The notes: generated by a model from the letters alone, not told the origin. A DNA stretch of 64,000 nt from Metabacillus niabensis (GCF_020524345.1 NZ_JAIVLH010000003.1:243296-307295), one strand, 5' to 3'. Positions 16,631 through 28,581 are shown, counted from the stretch's first letter. Program-made: numbers and translations.

Positions 16631-18232
16631 TTATTCATTTCCTTCTCCGAATGGTCCGTCATTTTGAGACTCCATCCTATTCGTTTTCTTTTGACTAATC
16701 AGCCGTGGACGTTTTTTCATAAATGGCTTTGGAATGCGCAAAATTGCATCTTTTTGATCCGCAACAATCAAGGGAGCAAAGGGAGCTAAATAAGGGATAC
16801 CAAACGAACGCAAGCTAACTGTATGACTAACCAACAATATGACACCTAATCCAATCCCGTAAAGTCCAAATGTACTGGCCAAAAGCATCATAATAAAACG
16901 GAGCAAACGGACTGCATCTGTCATTGAATAATGAGGGATGGTAAAACTTGCAATGGCTGTTGCCGCTACTACAATCACCATTGCACTAGAAACAATTCCA
17001 GCAGAAACAGCTGCTTCCCCTAATACTAATGCACCTACGATTGATACCGCCTGGCCAACAGGACGAGGCATCCTGATCCCTGCTTCCCGCAATACCTCAA
17101 ATGTAAATTCCATTAATAACGCCTCAATAATGACCGGAAAAGGAATTGCCTGACGCTGCGCAGCAAGATTAATAAGTAAAGGTGTTGGAATTAGCTCTGG
17201 ATGAAAAGAAATAAATGCAATAAATAATGATGGTCCTAAAAGCGTTATTAGGAAAGAAATAATTCGAATGAACCTCAAAAAAACACTAATATTCCATCGT
17301 AAATAATAATCTTCAGCCGTTTGAAAAAATTGATTCCATGTAGCTGGAACAATTAAAGGTATAGGTGTTCCATCTACAAAAATAGCGATCCGTCCCTCTA
17401 ACAAATTACCAGAAACCACATCAGGTCGTTCAGTTGTCATGATGGTGGGCCATGGTGTTAAGATATCATCAGCAATCCATTCTTCAATGGTATTTGACCC
17501 TTGAATTTCATCTACGTCGATCTTGTCTAACCGTTCCCTTACTTCATTAATAAGTTTTTCATTTGCAATCCCGTTTATATACATAACACCTATATCAGTT
17601 TGTGTGATCTTTCCAAGTTTCCTTGTTTCAAGCCAAACATTTGGGCTTTTTATTCGACGGCGAATCAACGAGGTATTTGTAATTAACGACTCTGTAAAAC
17701 TTTCTTTAGGTCCTCGCACTGAATTTTCTGTCGTTGGCTCTTGTATTGACCTAATTTCTCCACCTTGTGAAGCACAGGCAAAAGCCTTATTCCATCTATC
17801 AATAAGCACGATTGTTTGACCAGTTAATAATAGAGATAAAAGCTTTTTTAAATCTATTGCGACTTCAACATGTGTTACTGTCAAAAGATGATCTTTTACA
17901 TAAGCACCTATCAGATCTGGGGGCCACTCCCCCTCTTTATTATCAACAACATTAATGTCAGCCATGAGCTTTTCTATAACTAAATTTCCCATCAGATCTT
18001 TATCCGTTAATCCATTTAAATAAATTGTTGCAACCTTTTGGATGAGTGGTTTTCCCATTTCAAATTCCCGTATAATTAAATCACCACTATGACCCATTAC
18101 TTCTCTAACTTTCCCTATATTATCCTCTAAAGAAGGACTGAGATCGTATTCAATCGAGGAAGAATCTGTTTCATCATTAAATACATTTTGTGTTTTCTTC
18201 TTGAACATACGGCCCCATGTATTCATTTTCAT
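16631..18232 (-). CDS. Spore germination protein, A subunit (GerAA family)
   Basis: 533 residues: a soluble N-terminal part of about 300 residues, then several membrane helices and a C-terminal basic tail. Diagnostic blocks are RWNKAFACASQGGEIRSI, VRGPKESFTESLITNTSLIR, EGRIAIFVDGTPIPLIVPA and EAAVSAGIVSSAMVIVVA. GerAA subunits oligomerise and form the ion channel part of the receptor. GGAGTGTA precedes the ATG. First gene of the operon; its promoter, expected to be sigma-G, is not resolved. Confidence 0.92.
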   Translation of the reverse strand: MKMNTWGRMFKKKTQNVFNDETDSSSIEYDLSPSLEDNIGKVREVMGHSGDLIIREFEMGKPLIQKVATIYLNGLTDKDLMGNLVIEKLMADINVVDNKEGEWPPDLIGAYVKDHLLTVTHVEVAIDLKKLLSLLLTGQTIVLIDRWNKAFACASQGGEIRSIQEPTTENSVRGPKESFTESLITNTSLIRRRIKSPNVWLETRKLGKITQTDIGVMYINGIANEKLINEVRERLDKIDVDEIQGSNTIEEWIADDILTPWPTIMTTERPDVVSGNLLEGRIAIFVDGTPIPLIVPATWNQFFQTAEDYYLRWNISVFLRFIRIISFLITLLGPSLFIAFISFHPELIPTPLLINLAAQRQAIPFPVIIEALLMEFTFEVLREAGIRMPRPVGQAVSIVGALVLGEAAVSAGIVSSAMVIVVAATAIASFTIPHYSMTDAVRLLRFIMMLLASTFGLYGIGLGVILLVSHTVSLRSFGIPYLAPFAPLIVADQKDAILRIPKPFMKKRPRLISQKKTNRMESQNDGPFGEGNE

Positions 18233-18695
18233 TACACTCCAAATTTTTAACTGCAGTAATTATTTAATAGAGTTTCCATTTTTATTTCATTCATGCATCT
18301 TTTTCCAAGAATTGTTAAAGGTAAACAGTTCAAAAGCAAAAGGATTTGGACACAAAAAATGAAATCAAACAGTTTTTAGAATTAGTAACTAAGAAAAGGC
18401 TTCAATCCTTTACCTATCAAGGCATTGAAAGGCATTGAAGCCTCTCACTCTATTGATCTAAGAAGGATTTGCCCTCAAACCCTTTCCTATCAAATGGGAT
18501 CGGGATAAAAATGGTTATACAACTCAAATTGGACCTGAATCCCGATAATAATACATTGGGATTAGGCCCTAGAATTGTTAGATAAAGGTGATTATGTTGT
18601 ATAAACAAACCAGCTTATAACGTCCAGTTATTAACTGGTTTGTTGTCATATCCTAGCTATGATATGATTTCTTATGCACGCCCGTAAGCTATTAA
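18233..18695. other. Intergenic region between the ger and bio operons
   Basis: No gene is recognised. A hairpin of AGGCTTCAAT and ATTGAAGCCT lies near 18397-18440. Words ATCGGGAT and ATCCCGAT form a wider inverted pair near 18500-18545. The strong hairpin behind bioI is listed separately. Confidence 0.4.
18600..18646 (-). terminator. Probable terminator of the bio operon
   Basis: Arms AACAAACCAG (18603-18612) and CTGGTTTGTT (18635-18644) are perfect and contain an inner ATAAC/GTTAT stem. The T run is weak, so strength is uncertain, but it is placed 50 bp behind bioI on the right strand. Confidence 0.55.
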
Positions 18696-19913
18696 CTAAT
18701 CAAAAACAACATACAGTTCTTTCAGTGACCTAAATCCAATTAATTTTCTCCATTGCCAATTATCTGTAGCTAGTCGGAAGTTAGGCAGCTGTTGCAAAAG
18801 TCCCTGAATGGCAATTTGTGCTTCAATACGTGCTAATGAAGCACCTAGACAAAAGTGCGGGCCATGGCCAAAGGCAAGATGAGGATTTGGGTTGCGCGTT
18901 ATATCAAGCAAATGCGCATGATTGAATTTATTCGGATCACGATTAGCAGCACCTAGGAATAGATAGACATGCTCCCCTTTCTTAATCGTTGTTTGCTCAA
19001 GTTCAATATCTTCGGATGCTATTCGTGCAGTCATCTGGGTTGGGCTCTCATAACGCAAAAACTCCTCAACTGCCACTTTGATAAGCTCGGGTTCTTCCTT
19101 TAATTTTATTAGTTGTTCAGGATGTTGTAATAAGGTGAGGATGGAATTACTAATAAGGTTTACTGTAGTCTCATGGCCGGCAATGACAAGTAAAATACAT
19201 GTTGAAAGTAATTCCTCTCTTGTTAACTTGCCCCCGTCTGTAACATCCTTACTTAATAGGCTAATGAGATCATCTTTTGGTTTAAGCAATCGCATTTCTA
19301 TAAGCTTATTAAAATAGGCTGATGCCTTGATCATTGAATCATTTCCTGTTCGTAACCCTTCTCTTGAACGGGTAAAATCAACTGTTTGAATTAAGCTTGA
19401 AGCTAGATCTCTAAATTGATTTCGTTCTTCTGCAGGTACTCCGAGTATTTTGGCTATAATGAGGCTTGCTAATGGAAAAGCATACTCTGAAACAAGGTCG
19501 ACTCTTTTCCTTTTTTTAATGCTATCAAGTAAATCTAGAACCGCTTCTCTTATATAAGGTCGAAAATACTCCACAGCATTAGATGTAAACCCATTGCTAA
19601 TCAACCTTCTTAACCGCATATGGTCAGGTTGATTCTTAAATAGCACCATATCATTCTGTATGTTTTTCAACTGCTCATATTTCTTTGTAGATTGAGGCAG
19701 GGGGATCCGATTTTCAAATCTGGAATCCTTAAGAATCATAAGTACCTCATTATATCCGGTTACATACCAGCCCGGATATTTTAATAAACTCCCTCTGCAT
19801 ATTGGATGCACGGAACGTAGCTTATCGTAAAATGGATAGGGTTTGCTTAAAAATTCTGTAGAAGTAAAGGAAAATGGAATGGCAGTTCCTTCTGCTTGCT
19901 TTTGATTTAACAT
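18696..19913 (-). CDS. bioI: Biotin biosynthesis cytochrome P450 BioI
   Basis: 405 residues. The oxygen-binding I-helix motif IAGHETT, the K-helix ExxR (EEFLRYES) and the heme loop FGHGPHFCLGASLAR with the thiolate cysteine are all intact. In B. subtilis BioI (CYP107H) cleaves acyl-ACP carbon chains to pimeloyl-ACP, supplying pimelate for biotin. Here it lies 44 bp behind bioD as last gene of the bio operon. Sequence plus position make the assignment strong. Confidence 0.88.
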   Translation of the reverse strand: MLNQKQAEGTAIPFSFTSTEFLSKPYPFYDKLRSVHPICRGSLLKYPGWYVTGYNEVLMILKDSRFENRIPLPQSTKKYEQLKNIQNDMVLFKNQPDHMRLRRLISNGFTSNAVEYFRPYIREAVLDLLDSIKKRKRVDLVSEYAFPLASLIIAKILGVPAEERNQFRDLASSLIQTVDFTRSREGLRTGNDSMIKASAYFNKLIEMRLLKPKDDLISLLSKDVTDGGKLTREELLSTCILLVIAGHETTVNLISNSILTLLQHPEQLIKLKEEPELIKVAVEEFLRYESPTQMTARIASEDIELEQTTIKKGEHVYLFLGAANRDPNKFNHAHLLDITRNPNPHLAFGHGPHFCLGASLARIEAQIAIQGLLQQLPNFRLATDNWQWRKLIGFRSLKELYVVFD

Positions 19914-19957
19914 GTTCTCTATCTGTCCCCTCTACCTTTCTTTGTATCTATCAAATT

Positions 19958-21785
<1,828 letters not shown>

Positions 21786-21792
<7 letters not shown>

Positions 21793-23126
21793 GTGGTTAC
21801 CTCATTTATTGCATTTTTCATGATCGTGACCATTGCTTTTAGCTCACTGTTTGAACTAACAAGCGGTGGCATAAATACGATCACATCACCTATTGGTCTC
21901 GTGAGCATGCCAAGCTCTCTCATTTTTAATGAAACGTGATATCCCATGCGTTTTTCGGCAGGAAAAGGTTTTTTTGTTTCCTTAGATTGAACAAGCTCAA
22001 TTCCACACATAAAACCCAGCTGTCTGATCTCTCCAACATGAGGGTGTGAATCCAGCCCTAGTAGGAGAAAATGGAGATCCTTTGATTTTCCGGATACCTG
22101 TTCAACAATTTTTTCTGATTCAAACAAACGTAAATTTTCCAGTGCTGCGGCACAGCCAAGCTGATTTCCCGTATAGGAATGGCCATGAAAAAAGGTTTTG
22201 AGCTTTTTATAGTCATCATAAAATGCATTGTAAATTTTCTCTGTTGTAAATGTAACCGCAATTGGCAAATACCCACCTGTGATTCCCTTTCCAGCTGCCA
22301 TTAAATCCGGTTGTACATGTTCATGTTCACATGCAAACATCTTCCCTGTGCGACCGAAGCCTGTGGCAACTTCATCCACAATCATCAGGACATCATATTT
22401 TGTACAAAGCTCCCGAGCACCGGCTAAAAAACCTTTTGGCATGACGATCATCCCGGCGGCTCCCTGTACCATCGATTCAATGGAAAGCGCGGCTATTTCT
22501 TGGTGCTTTTCAATCAGCAGCTGTTCAAGTGTATGTAAGCATTCATCTCGGCACTGTGAAGGATTGCCGCTTTCGGAGCGATATACGTAAGGAATAGGGG
22601 CCTTAAAACTTTCAAACATTAAAGCACCATATACATCATGGAAAAGTGAGATTGAGCCTACACTTACAGCACCAATCGTATCGCCATGATATCCATTTTG
22701 CATCGAGATAAACTTTTTCTTCTCAGGCTTCCCTATGTTTTTCCAATATTGAAAAGCCATTTTCAGCGCAATTTCCATTGCTTCTGCACCGCTATCTGAA
22801 TAAAAAACTCGGGTCAACTTCTCAGGAGTTAGTTCAATTAGCTTTTCAGCAAGTTCTGTTGCAGGAACATTTGTCATACCTAATAATGTGGAATGGGCAA
22901 TTTTTTCAAGCTGTTTCTTAATCGCTTCATCTAATTCTTTCTTACGATGACCATGTACATTAAGCCAAACTGAAGAGAAGCCATCATAATATTCCTTGCC
23001 ATAAATGTCTTTTACTTTTATTCCATTGCCACTCTCGATAATCAATGGGTGTTCATCATAATCCTTCATTTGAGTGAAAGGCAGCCATAGATATTTTTTA
23101 CTTTTTTCAATCAATTTCTGTGTCAT
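21786..23126 (-). CDS. bioA: 7,8-Diaminopelargonate aminotransferase (BioA/BioK)
   Basis: 446 residues, class III PLP aminotransferase. [17 protein letters not shown] at the start, the phosphate-binding [34 protein letters not shown] and [16 protein letters not shown] with the PLP lysine fit the BioA family. It aminates 8-amino-7-oxononanoate; the Bacillus enzyme (BioK) is known to use lysine as donor instead of S-adenosylmethionine, which I assume but cannot prove here. The ATG behind GGGAGGAAGAG is preferred over one six codons earlier, giving a 20 bp overlap with bioW. Confidence 0.92.
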
Positions 23127-23892
23127 TCTCTTCCTCCCATTCAATAAAAACCGGCTGTTTTTCTAAATAATTTATGTAGGAGTTTACATCTTCTAATTTA
23201 TTAACAAAGAATATTCGACAGCCCTGTTCATCACCGTATTCTTTTAACTTTGTGATTCGTTGATATCCCATTTTTTTACTTGCAACATATCCTGTTATAT
23301 ATTCAGGATCATCTGACCAGCATAATTCCGCGACAGTAGCATGGTGCTCACTTACCTTTGATGCAAGTACCAGTGCCTCTTTTAATCTGGAATGCTGCGG
23401 AAATTGATAATGGGTAGCCCATTTTTTAAAGTTGTTATCAAGCCAATCCATTCTTGAAACACGTACACCTTTAGCATTTCTCTCGTCAATTCGTTTACCT
23501 GAATAAATATCGATTATCATTGCCCCTCTGAAGCCTAAACAATTCGTTAGCTGCTCTAATGCTTGGTGGATGATCTTTTTCGGGACACCTGCCTTTTCCA
23601 AAAGGAAACAAGCTAGTTCTCTTCCATTTTCGACTGTTTCCACTACATTTGTTTTAACGTTTAACGGCAGTAGGCGTTTTATCTGCTCATTTAATAACTC
23701 AAACTGTATTTGCATAAAATCGGGTTTTCCTCTTGAATGAGTTAGCCCCTTATTCAAGAGAACATTCACTGCTTGTTGAAGATCGCTATTAGTTGAAAGC
23801 AATTCACCGCCAGATATATGCTTTCCCCCATATCCATGCGCCCCTCCCTTTGATGCTCTCATTCTTACACTATAAACCTTATTATCTTGCAT
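23107..23892 (-). CDS. bioW: 6-Carboxyhexanoate--CoA ligase (pimeloyl-CoA synthetase)
   Basis: 261 residues. It activates free pimelate to pimeloyl-CoA. The glycine-rich start [19 protein letters not shown], then HISGGE, and the segment GVRVSRMDW are hallmarks of BioW. It is the first gene of the operon, with a BirA-type operator about 60 bp upstream. With bioI at the other end, both pimelate-supply routes of B. subtilis are represented. Confidence 0.95.
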   Translation of the reverse strand: MQDNKVYSVRMRASKGGAHGYGGKHISGGELLSTNSDLQQAVNVLLNKGLTHSRGKPDFMQIQFELLNEQIKRLLPLNVKTNVVETVENGRELACFLLEKAGVPKKIIHQALEQLTNCLGFRGAMIIDIYSGKRIDERNAKGVRVSRMDWLDNNFKKWATHYQFPQHSRLKEALVLASKVSEHHATVAELCWSDDPEYITGYVASKKMGYQRITKLKEYGDEQGCRIFFVNKLEDVNSYINYLEKQPVFIEWEEENDTEID

Positions 23893-23947
23893 TTTTTATC
23901 CTCTTTCCTTCATTTGTTCAACAGAGTGATCCAGTATATAAATCGAT

Positions 23948-23978
23948 ATGTTAACTAGATTACTTTTTAAGTTAACAA
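23948..23978 (-). promoter_or_regulatory. BirA (biotin repressor) operator
   Basis: TTGTTAAC, 15 nt spacer, GTTAACAT on the minus strand: an inverted repeat of TGTTAAC/GTTAACA with the spacing of Bacillus BirA sites. It lies upstream of bioW, so excess biotin should shut off the operon through biotinoyl-AMP bound BirA. Confidence 0.85.
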
Positions 23979-24134
23979 TAAAAATAGTAAAGTTGATTAT
24001 TCATTCTGTCAATACGATATGTAACATTAGGTAAAAGGACTTATCAAACAACAAGCTGTGTTTTGAATGAAAGCAGGACTTGAATGGAAACCTGGACAAA
24101 AAAGAGATTGGGGATATAATTAGCTTTAAAAAAT

Positions 24135-24180
24135 GAACGGTGAATTTTGAGGGACTCAAATTCACCGTTCTCTATTTTTT
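24135..24180. terminator. Bidirectional terminator hairpin
   Basis: Arms GAACGGTGAATTT (24135-24147) and AAATTCACCGTTC (24158-24170) with T runs outside on both strands. It lies behind tatC on the minus strand and insulates the tat unit from the bio promoter. Confidence 0.75.
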
Positions 24181-24306
24181 CGTGTAAAATCTTCTATTCT
24201 AACTTTATTCGATATTCATTTTCTTTTAGCAGCTGGCTGTGATTTTCTTGTTGCTGTTCTATGGGCACACGAATTTAGTCTGTTAAGCAAGCTTAAGGAC
24301 ATCTAT

Positions 24307-24342
24307 AAGCTAATTCCTCACCTTATTTTAAGGAATCAGCTT
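24307..24342 (-). terminator. Hairpin directly behind tatC
   Basis: AAGCTGATTCCTT pairs with AGGAATTAGCTT (two mismatches) 7 bp behind the tatC stop. No long T run follows, so the stronger hairpin further down may finish the job. Confidence 0.45.
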
Positions 24343-24348
24343 TTATAT

Positions 24349-25098
24349 TTAGTAAACAGATTCTTTGTATACCTCATTATTTTCTTCTTTAGTCCTTTGC
24401 TGTCTTTTATAAACTACTTTAGATAAGCTGATACTAATTTCATATAAGAGTAATAAAGGTATAACCACCAGGATATCTGAAAGAAAGTCTGGAGGCGTAA
24501 TCGAAATTGAAACAAAAATTAACAGAAAGTATGCATATTTCCTAATTTTTTGCAAACGGTATGGATTGATAATTCCTAAACTTGTCAAAAACATAATGAC
24601 AACGGGAAGTTCAAACAGAAATCCAAAAGGCAAAGTCATGTGAAGCAAAAATTTGAAATATTTCTCCGTTGTAAAGAAAGTAGTAAACATATCATTAGAT
24701 AGCGACATTAAAAAATTTAGTACAAGAGGAAATAGAATAAAGTAACCAAAACTAATTCCTAATATGAATAGCATAAATAGTCCTGGAATATAAGCGATGG
24801 TAACTCTGCGTTCTTTTGTTGTTAACGCTGGACGTACATACAACCAAGCTTGGTGCGCAGCAACTGGTATAGTAGCTGTAATAGCAACAACGCTTGCAAT
24901 CATTAAATAAACGAATAAGATATCACTCGGTCCTAACAGAGCCAGCTTAAATGGAAAGTCCTTAACTAACACACGATAAATATCTTGGACATATATAAAT
25001 GCTAGGACTAAAGACAGCAGAAAGGCAACTATAGTGAGAATAATGCGTTTACGTAATTCTTCAAAGTGCTGAACTAAGCGCATGTTTTGATCTTCCAA
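24349..25098 (-). CDS. tatC: Sec-independent protein translocase TatC
   Basis: 249 residues, six membrane helices. TatC is the core receptor that recognises twin-arginine signals. VQHFEELRKRIILT near the start, PVAAHQAWLYVRPALTTKERR, LPFGFLFELPVVIMFLTSLG and SITPPDFLSDILV are very close in style to B. subtilis TatCd. The start is TTG behind GGAGTGATTAGG, so a 34-residue longer reading, which would overlap tatA, is rejected. It follows tatA and, further up, a gene for a protein with a Tat signal, like phoD-tatAd-tatCd in B. subtilis. Confidence 0.9.
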   Translation of the reverse strand: MEDQNMRLVQHFEELRKRIILTIVAFLLSLVLAFIYVQDIYRVLVKDFPFKLALLGPSDILFVYLMIASVVAITATIPVAAHQAWLYVRPALTTKERRVTIAYIPGLFMLFILGISFGYFILFPLVLNFLMSLSNDMFTTFFTTEKYFKFLLHMTLPFGFLFELPVVIMFLTSLGIINPYRLQKIRKYAYFLLIFVSISITPPDFLSDILVVIPLLLLYEISISLSKVVYKRQQRTKEENNEVYKESVY

Positions 25099-25159
25099 CC
25101 TAATCACTCCATGAAAAAGAAGATGTAAGACAGAACCTACATCTCCTATTATTATTTGG

Positions 25160-25351
25160 TTAGTTATCTTTCTTATTAGATGTTTCTGAATTTGAGTCAT
25201 CTGTTACAAGATCTCTGGTAGACTTTTTAAATTCCCTTAATGTTGAGCCAAATGCTCTTCCAATTTCCGGTAACTTAGAAGGTCCGAAAATAATAAGGGC
25301 AATGATTAAAATTAGTATTAATCCTGGTCCGCCAATATTTTGAAGCATCAT
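25160..25351 (-). CDS. tatA: Sec-independent protein translocase TatA
   Basis: 63 residues: a single N-terminal helix ([35 protein letters not shown]) with the family FGPxKLPE hinge, an amphipathic helix and a charged tail. It forms the pore of a minimal TatA-TatC translocase. AGGAGGGGAA precedes the ATG. There is no tatB; Firmicutes TatA does both jobs. Confidence 0.95.
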   Translation of the reverse strand: MMLQNIGGPGLILILIIALIIFGPSKLPEIGRAFGSTLREFKKSTRDLVTDDSNSETSNKKDN

Positions 25352-25530
25352 TTCCCCTCCTAATTTTTAAATAATTTTTTTTTACGCTTATAGTCATTTT
25401 TAGAATAGCTTCAGCAAAAAAATCAATATTCTTACCGAGTTTTTTAAATCCTTGATTCATTTTAATTACAGTTGTAAATCTCAGGCGAATTGTTGCCGTA
25501 CCACAAATAGAGTCATAGAAGAGCAATAAA

Positions 25531-26757
25531 TTACCAAACGATTGTTGTATTCGAACTAGCTTTATCTACCTCTAACGATGACGCAGAATGAACAATACGT
25601 GTATCCACACATGAACCATTGACTACAACTTTTCGATTCGAAGAAATACCATAAATCTTGGTATTAGTCACCCAGTTTCCATTACCACCCATAATTAGGA
25701 TACGAGTGTTATTTTCTGGTTGAGCAGAATTGATTGTTGAAGCAGTGATATGATTATCATTTCCATTAACATGAACCAGTCCATAAAGACCATCACGCCC
25801 AATAGGGTCACTTTTCCAGTTACCTGCACCATCTCTGAGCGCTTGCACTTTCCCAGAAAACAAATTTCCATTTCCTTTAATAATAACTGCACCAGTGTAG
25901 TAGCTTTGGATATTATTTCCTGTAAAAGTACAATCATTGGCTCCTATAGCTTCTAAACATACATGTCCATCAGGATAGATGTTGTTGCCTACAATATTTG
26001 CCCAGTTAGGATTTTCTAAAAATACACTTTTCCCTAACGGTTGTGCTCCAAAGTAGTTATTGGCTATTAATAATTGCTGAGAAGCACCGACCGAAAGAAG
26101 TCCATTACGAACTTCTGAAATCCAACAGCCTCTTACTGTGCATGCGTCAGCTCCATTTAATCGTAAACCTGTATCTACATTGATAGTTGAAACACCAATA
26201 ATTCGAACTGCATCATTATCATGGTCGATATTAACAGCAATTTGACCTTTATCTGTTCCACGACCTTGAATCAAAAAGCTTTCTAGTTGAATTGAAGATA
26301 CTCGTAGTGCTCCAACGCGTCTTTCAGAAACGATAGCTGTTTGACAGTTATTACCTAATACAAGTTTACTTCCTCCACCTGGATGAGTTAGACCTGTTTG
26401 TTCTTCGGGGTCGATATTCGAACGTGTGCCTGCATTAACGCCTCTGATTGTCACATAAGAGCGATTAATTTTAATTGGAGAATGAATCCACATTTCTCCT
26501 GCTGGTAATTCAATGGCTCCTCCAAATGGAGGCATATTATTAATAAGGTTATTAATAATTGGTGCGTTGTCAAAATTGGGGTTATTTAACTGTGCTCCAT
26601 AATCTACTGGGTAATAGATCGTTTCATTGGCAGCGCTTACCTTTGTTTCCTTAAAAGGAAAACCGCTTAAAAATGTTAATAACCCAACAGATAATCCTAC
26701 TACAATGTTCCGTCGTTCTTTTGAATATGACTTTTTAGTAGATATATTTGTTTCCAA
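25531..26757 (-). CDS. Tat-exported right-handed beta-helix protein, GH91 (inulin fructotransferase)-like
   Basis: 408 residues from a TTG start behind GGGGGGAG. The N-terminus carries Arg15-Arg16 (SKERRNIVVGLSVGLL), a hydrophobic stretch and a likely VSA-ANE cleavage site, i.e. a twin-arginine signal. The mature part opens like polysaccharide beta-helix proteins (YYPVDYGAQ, GGAIELPAG) and repeats short beta-helix turns. Its later part matches the GH91 fructotransferase of this window: DGLYGLVHVNGNDNHI against DDLYGLLYISGHNNSV, then NGNWVTN against NGNYIST. So it is probably a secreted fructan lyase-type fructotransferase or a related fructan enzyme. The tatA-tatC genes follow about 180 bp downstream. 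A cre-like box lies upstream. Catalytic type is inferred. Confidence 0.7.
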   Translation of the reverse strand: METNISTKKSYSKERRNIVVGLSVGLLTFLSGFPFKETKVSAANETIYYPVDYGAQLNNPNFDNAPIINNLINNMPPFGGAIELPAGEMWIHSPIKINRSYVTIRGVNAGTRSNIDPEEQTGLTHPGGGSKLVLGNNCQTAIVSERRVGALRVSSIQLESFLIQGRGTDKGQIAVNIDHDNDAVRIIGVSTINVDTGLRLNGADACTVRGCWISEVRNGLLSVGASQQLLIANNYFGAQPLGKSVFLENPNWANIVGNNIYPDGHVCLEAIGANDCTFTGNNIQSYYTGAVIIKGNGNLFSGKVQALRDGAGNWKSDPIGRDGLYGLVHVNGNDNHITASTINSAQPENNTRILIMGGNGNWVTNTKIYGISSNRKVVVNGSCVDTRIVHSASSLEVDKASSNTTIVW

Positions 26758-26827
26758 ATTATCTCCCCCCAATGAATTTAATTAATATGAACGATTTTCA
26801 TAGCAAGACAAATTTTGAAGATTAAAT

Positions 26828-26841
26828 TGTTAACGCTTACA
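26828..26841 (-). promoter_or_regulatory. cre-like catabolite-control site upstream of the Tat-exported protein gene
   Basis: TGTTAACGCTTACA differs at one position from the CcpA consensus TGWAANCGNTNWCA and lies about 70 bp upstream of the start. It suggests repression on preferred sugars. Confidence 0.5.
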
Positions 26842-27036
26842 AAATTGTTACTGATCACCCCCCTTAAGACGTTCTATTATGAGTCATTTTCCATAAATAT
26901 TTGCGTAATTCATTTTGATTAATCATGTTCACCTAAATACCAGAATTTAACCTAATAGTGTATAAGATTTGGATGGAATTTTAGAGTCAATTAGCTTGAT
27001 ATTCCATCTTTAAGTATAATTCGCTTCCATTTTAGT

Positions 27037-28581
27037 TCATTTCACAAGGTACTTTGATCGATACTGACTTGGTGTAATTCCCACATTTTTTTTGAACACT
27101 TGGTAAAAGTATTTTTGATTTTCATATCCTACTTGGAATGCTACGTCTGCCACCTTACAACTAGATGTTCTTAGCAGTTTTTTTGCATGATTGATTCTTG
27201 TTGAAGTAATATATTCAAAGATTGTTTTCCCAACAGACTTTGAGAACAAGCTACATAAATAGGAAGGGTTCTTATAAAAATGCTTACCTAAGTCTTCTAA
27301 AACAATAGGCTCCCGATAGTTAACATTTAGGTAATCTTTTATATCTAAGATAAGTTTTTCATTATAAGAAACTTTATGAGCATCTACTTTAGATTTAATT
27401 GAATATACTAACCTTCTTAACCACTCCCTTAATTCATCTAAAGAATTGAGTGTGTTTAATTGTTCGTAGACCTCATATCGTTCATCCAGAATATGATTAA
27501 GTTCAAATTCCTTCTCCACATACTCAAGCAAATGATTCACTAGTTTAGAACATAAATAAAAAGATTTTTTAGGTGGAAGTCTTGTTTGTTTAGCATAATC
27601 AATTACTTGATCAATTAATTGATCCATTTCAAAAAAATCATTTGAGTGTTTTAATGAAAAGTATTGTTCGATTTCTGAAATGATATTGGAATCAATTGTT
27701 GTATTTAACATCTCTATTTCACTGTAATACGTGATCTGTTGATTGGAATAGATACCAATCTTGGCAGACTCCTCCGCCTCTTTATATGACTGATTGATGT
27801 TTACTAGATTGGAATATGAATGGCTTATTCCTACTGACACATTGGCTTTCATTTGCTCTGGTATAACGTGAAATACATCTTCTAAAAAGGATGTCATCCT
27901 ATAGGAATCAGAGGGAGCCATCAAAATAGCTAAGGATTGATCAATATGATACAGGAAGCATTTTATTTCTTTTTCAGTTAGTGCTTGATTAATGGTGAAT
28001 CGTAGAGAATTGATTTCCTCATCATAGTGATGTTCATTTAATTCACCATTTCTTTTTTCAAAGATGACACAACAAAACTGTTTAAAATCGTTTGTCACTT
28101 CTGGTATAACGCTTTGATTGCCTAACATAATTTCAAGAAATTGCTTCTCTACCAAAGCCTCTTCATATCGCTTTTGTCGCTTATCGTAGAGCTTTTCCTC
28201 CTTCAGCTTTTTTATTTTACAAATGGCTTTTTCAATTGAAGCAATAATTTCATCCACTTCAATCGGTTTGACTAAATAGTCAAGTGCTTCAAGCTCTATC
28301 GCCCTTTTTGCATAATTAAATTCAGGATAGCCACTAATAATGATAAAGACAGTGTCGAGTTCAAGCTTTTTCACTTCATTGATTAAATTTAAGCCATTCA
28401 TTTCGGGAATTCTTATGTCCTGCAAAACAATTTCTGGTTTTAAATCAATAATTTTTTGTAAGGCTTCTTTTCCATTTGAGGCGGATCCCACAATATCAAT
28501 CTCATAATCCTTCCAATTAGTTGCATATGTTAAGCCTTCAACCACAATCTTCTCATCATCAACTATTAGAAGCTTATACAT
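27037..28581 (-). CDS. YesN-type response regulator with AraC DNA-binding domain
   Basis: 514 residues. Residues 1-120 are a receiver domain (LLIVDDEKIVVEG, phospho-acceptor Asp55 in VLQDIRIPEMNG, KPIEVDE). A linker of about 270 residues follows, then an AraC double helix-turn-helix (EPIVLEDLGKHFYKNPSYLC, VADVAFQVGYENQKYFYQVFKK). The ATG behind AAAGGTGGTG is chosen over an upstream GTG. It follows the sensor kinase gene by 17 bp. Such pairs control neighbouring sugar importers and glycanases, here the CUT1 importer upstream and perhaps the GH91-like/Tat unit downstream. Confidence 0.9.
   Translation of the reverse strand: MYKLLIVDDEKIVVEGLTYATNWKDYEIDIVGSASNGKEALQKIIDLKPEIVLQDIRIPEMNGLNLINEVKKLELDTVFIIISGYPEFNYAKRAIELEALDYLVKPIEVDEIIASIEKAICKIKKLKEEKLYDKRQKRYEEALVEKQFLEIMLGNQSVIPEVTNDFKQFCCVIFEKRNGELNEHHYDEEINSLRFTINQALTEKEIKCFLYHIDQSLAILMAPSDSYRMTSFLEDVFHVIPEQMKANVSVGISHSYSNLVNINQSYKEAEESAKIGIYSNQQITYYSEIEMLNTTIDSNIISEIEQYFSLKHSNDFFEMDQLIDQVIDYAKQTRLPPKKSFYLCSKLVNHLLEYVEKEFELNHILDERYEVYEQLNTLNSLDELREWLRRLVYSIKSKVDAHKVSYNEKLILDIKDYLNVNYREPIVLEDLGKHFYKNPSYLCSLFSKSVGKTIFEYITSTRINHAKKLLRTSSCKVADVAFQVGYENQKYFYQVFKKNVGITPSQYRSKYLVK

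Larger units (their letters stand above)
23893..24306. other. Intergenic region between bioW and tatC
   Basis: Besides the BirA operator and the terminators listed separately nothing is recognised. No promoter hexamers are clear enough to name, though the operator must lie close to the bio promoter. Confidence 0.4.

Noticed and set aside
25275..25526. Minus-strand frame overlapping tatA
   Set aside because: It runs over the start of tatA in another frame and has no own ribosome site.
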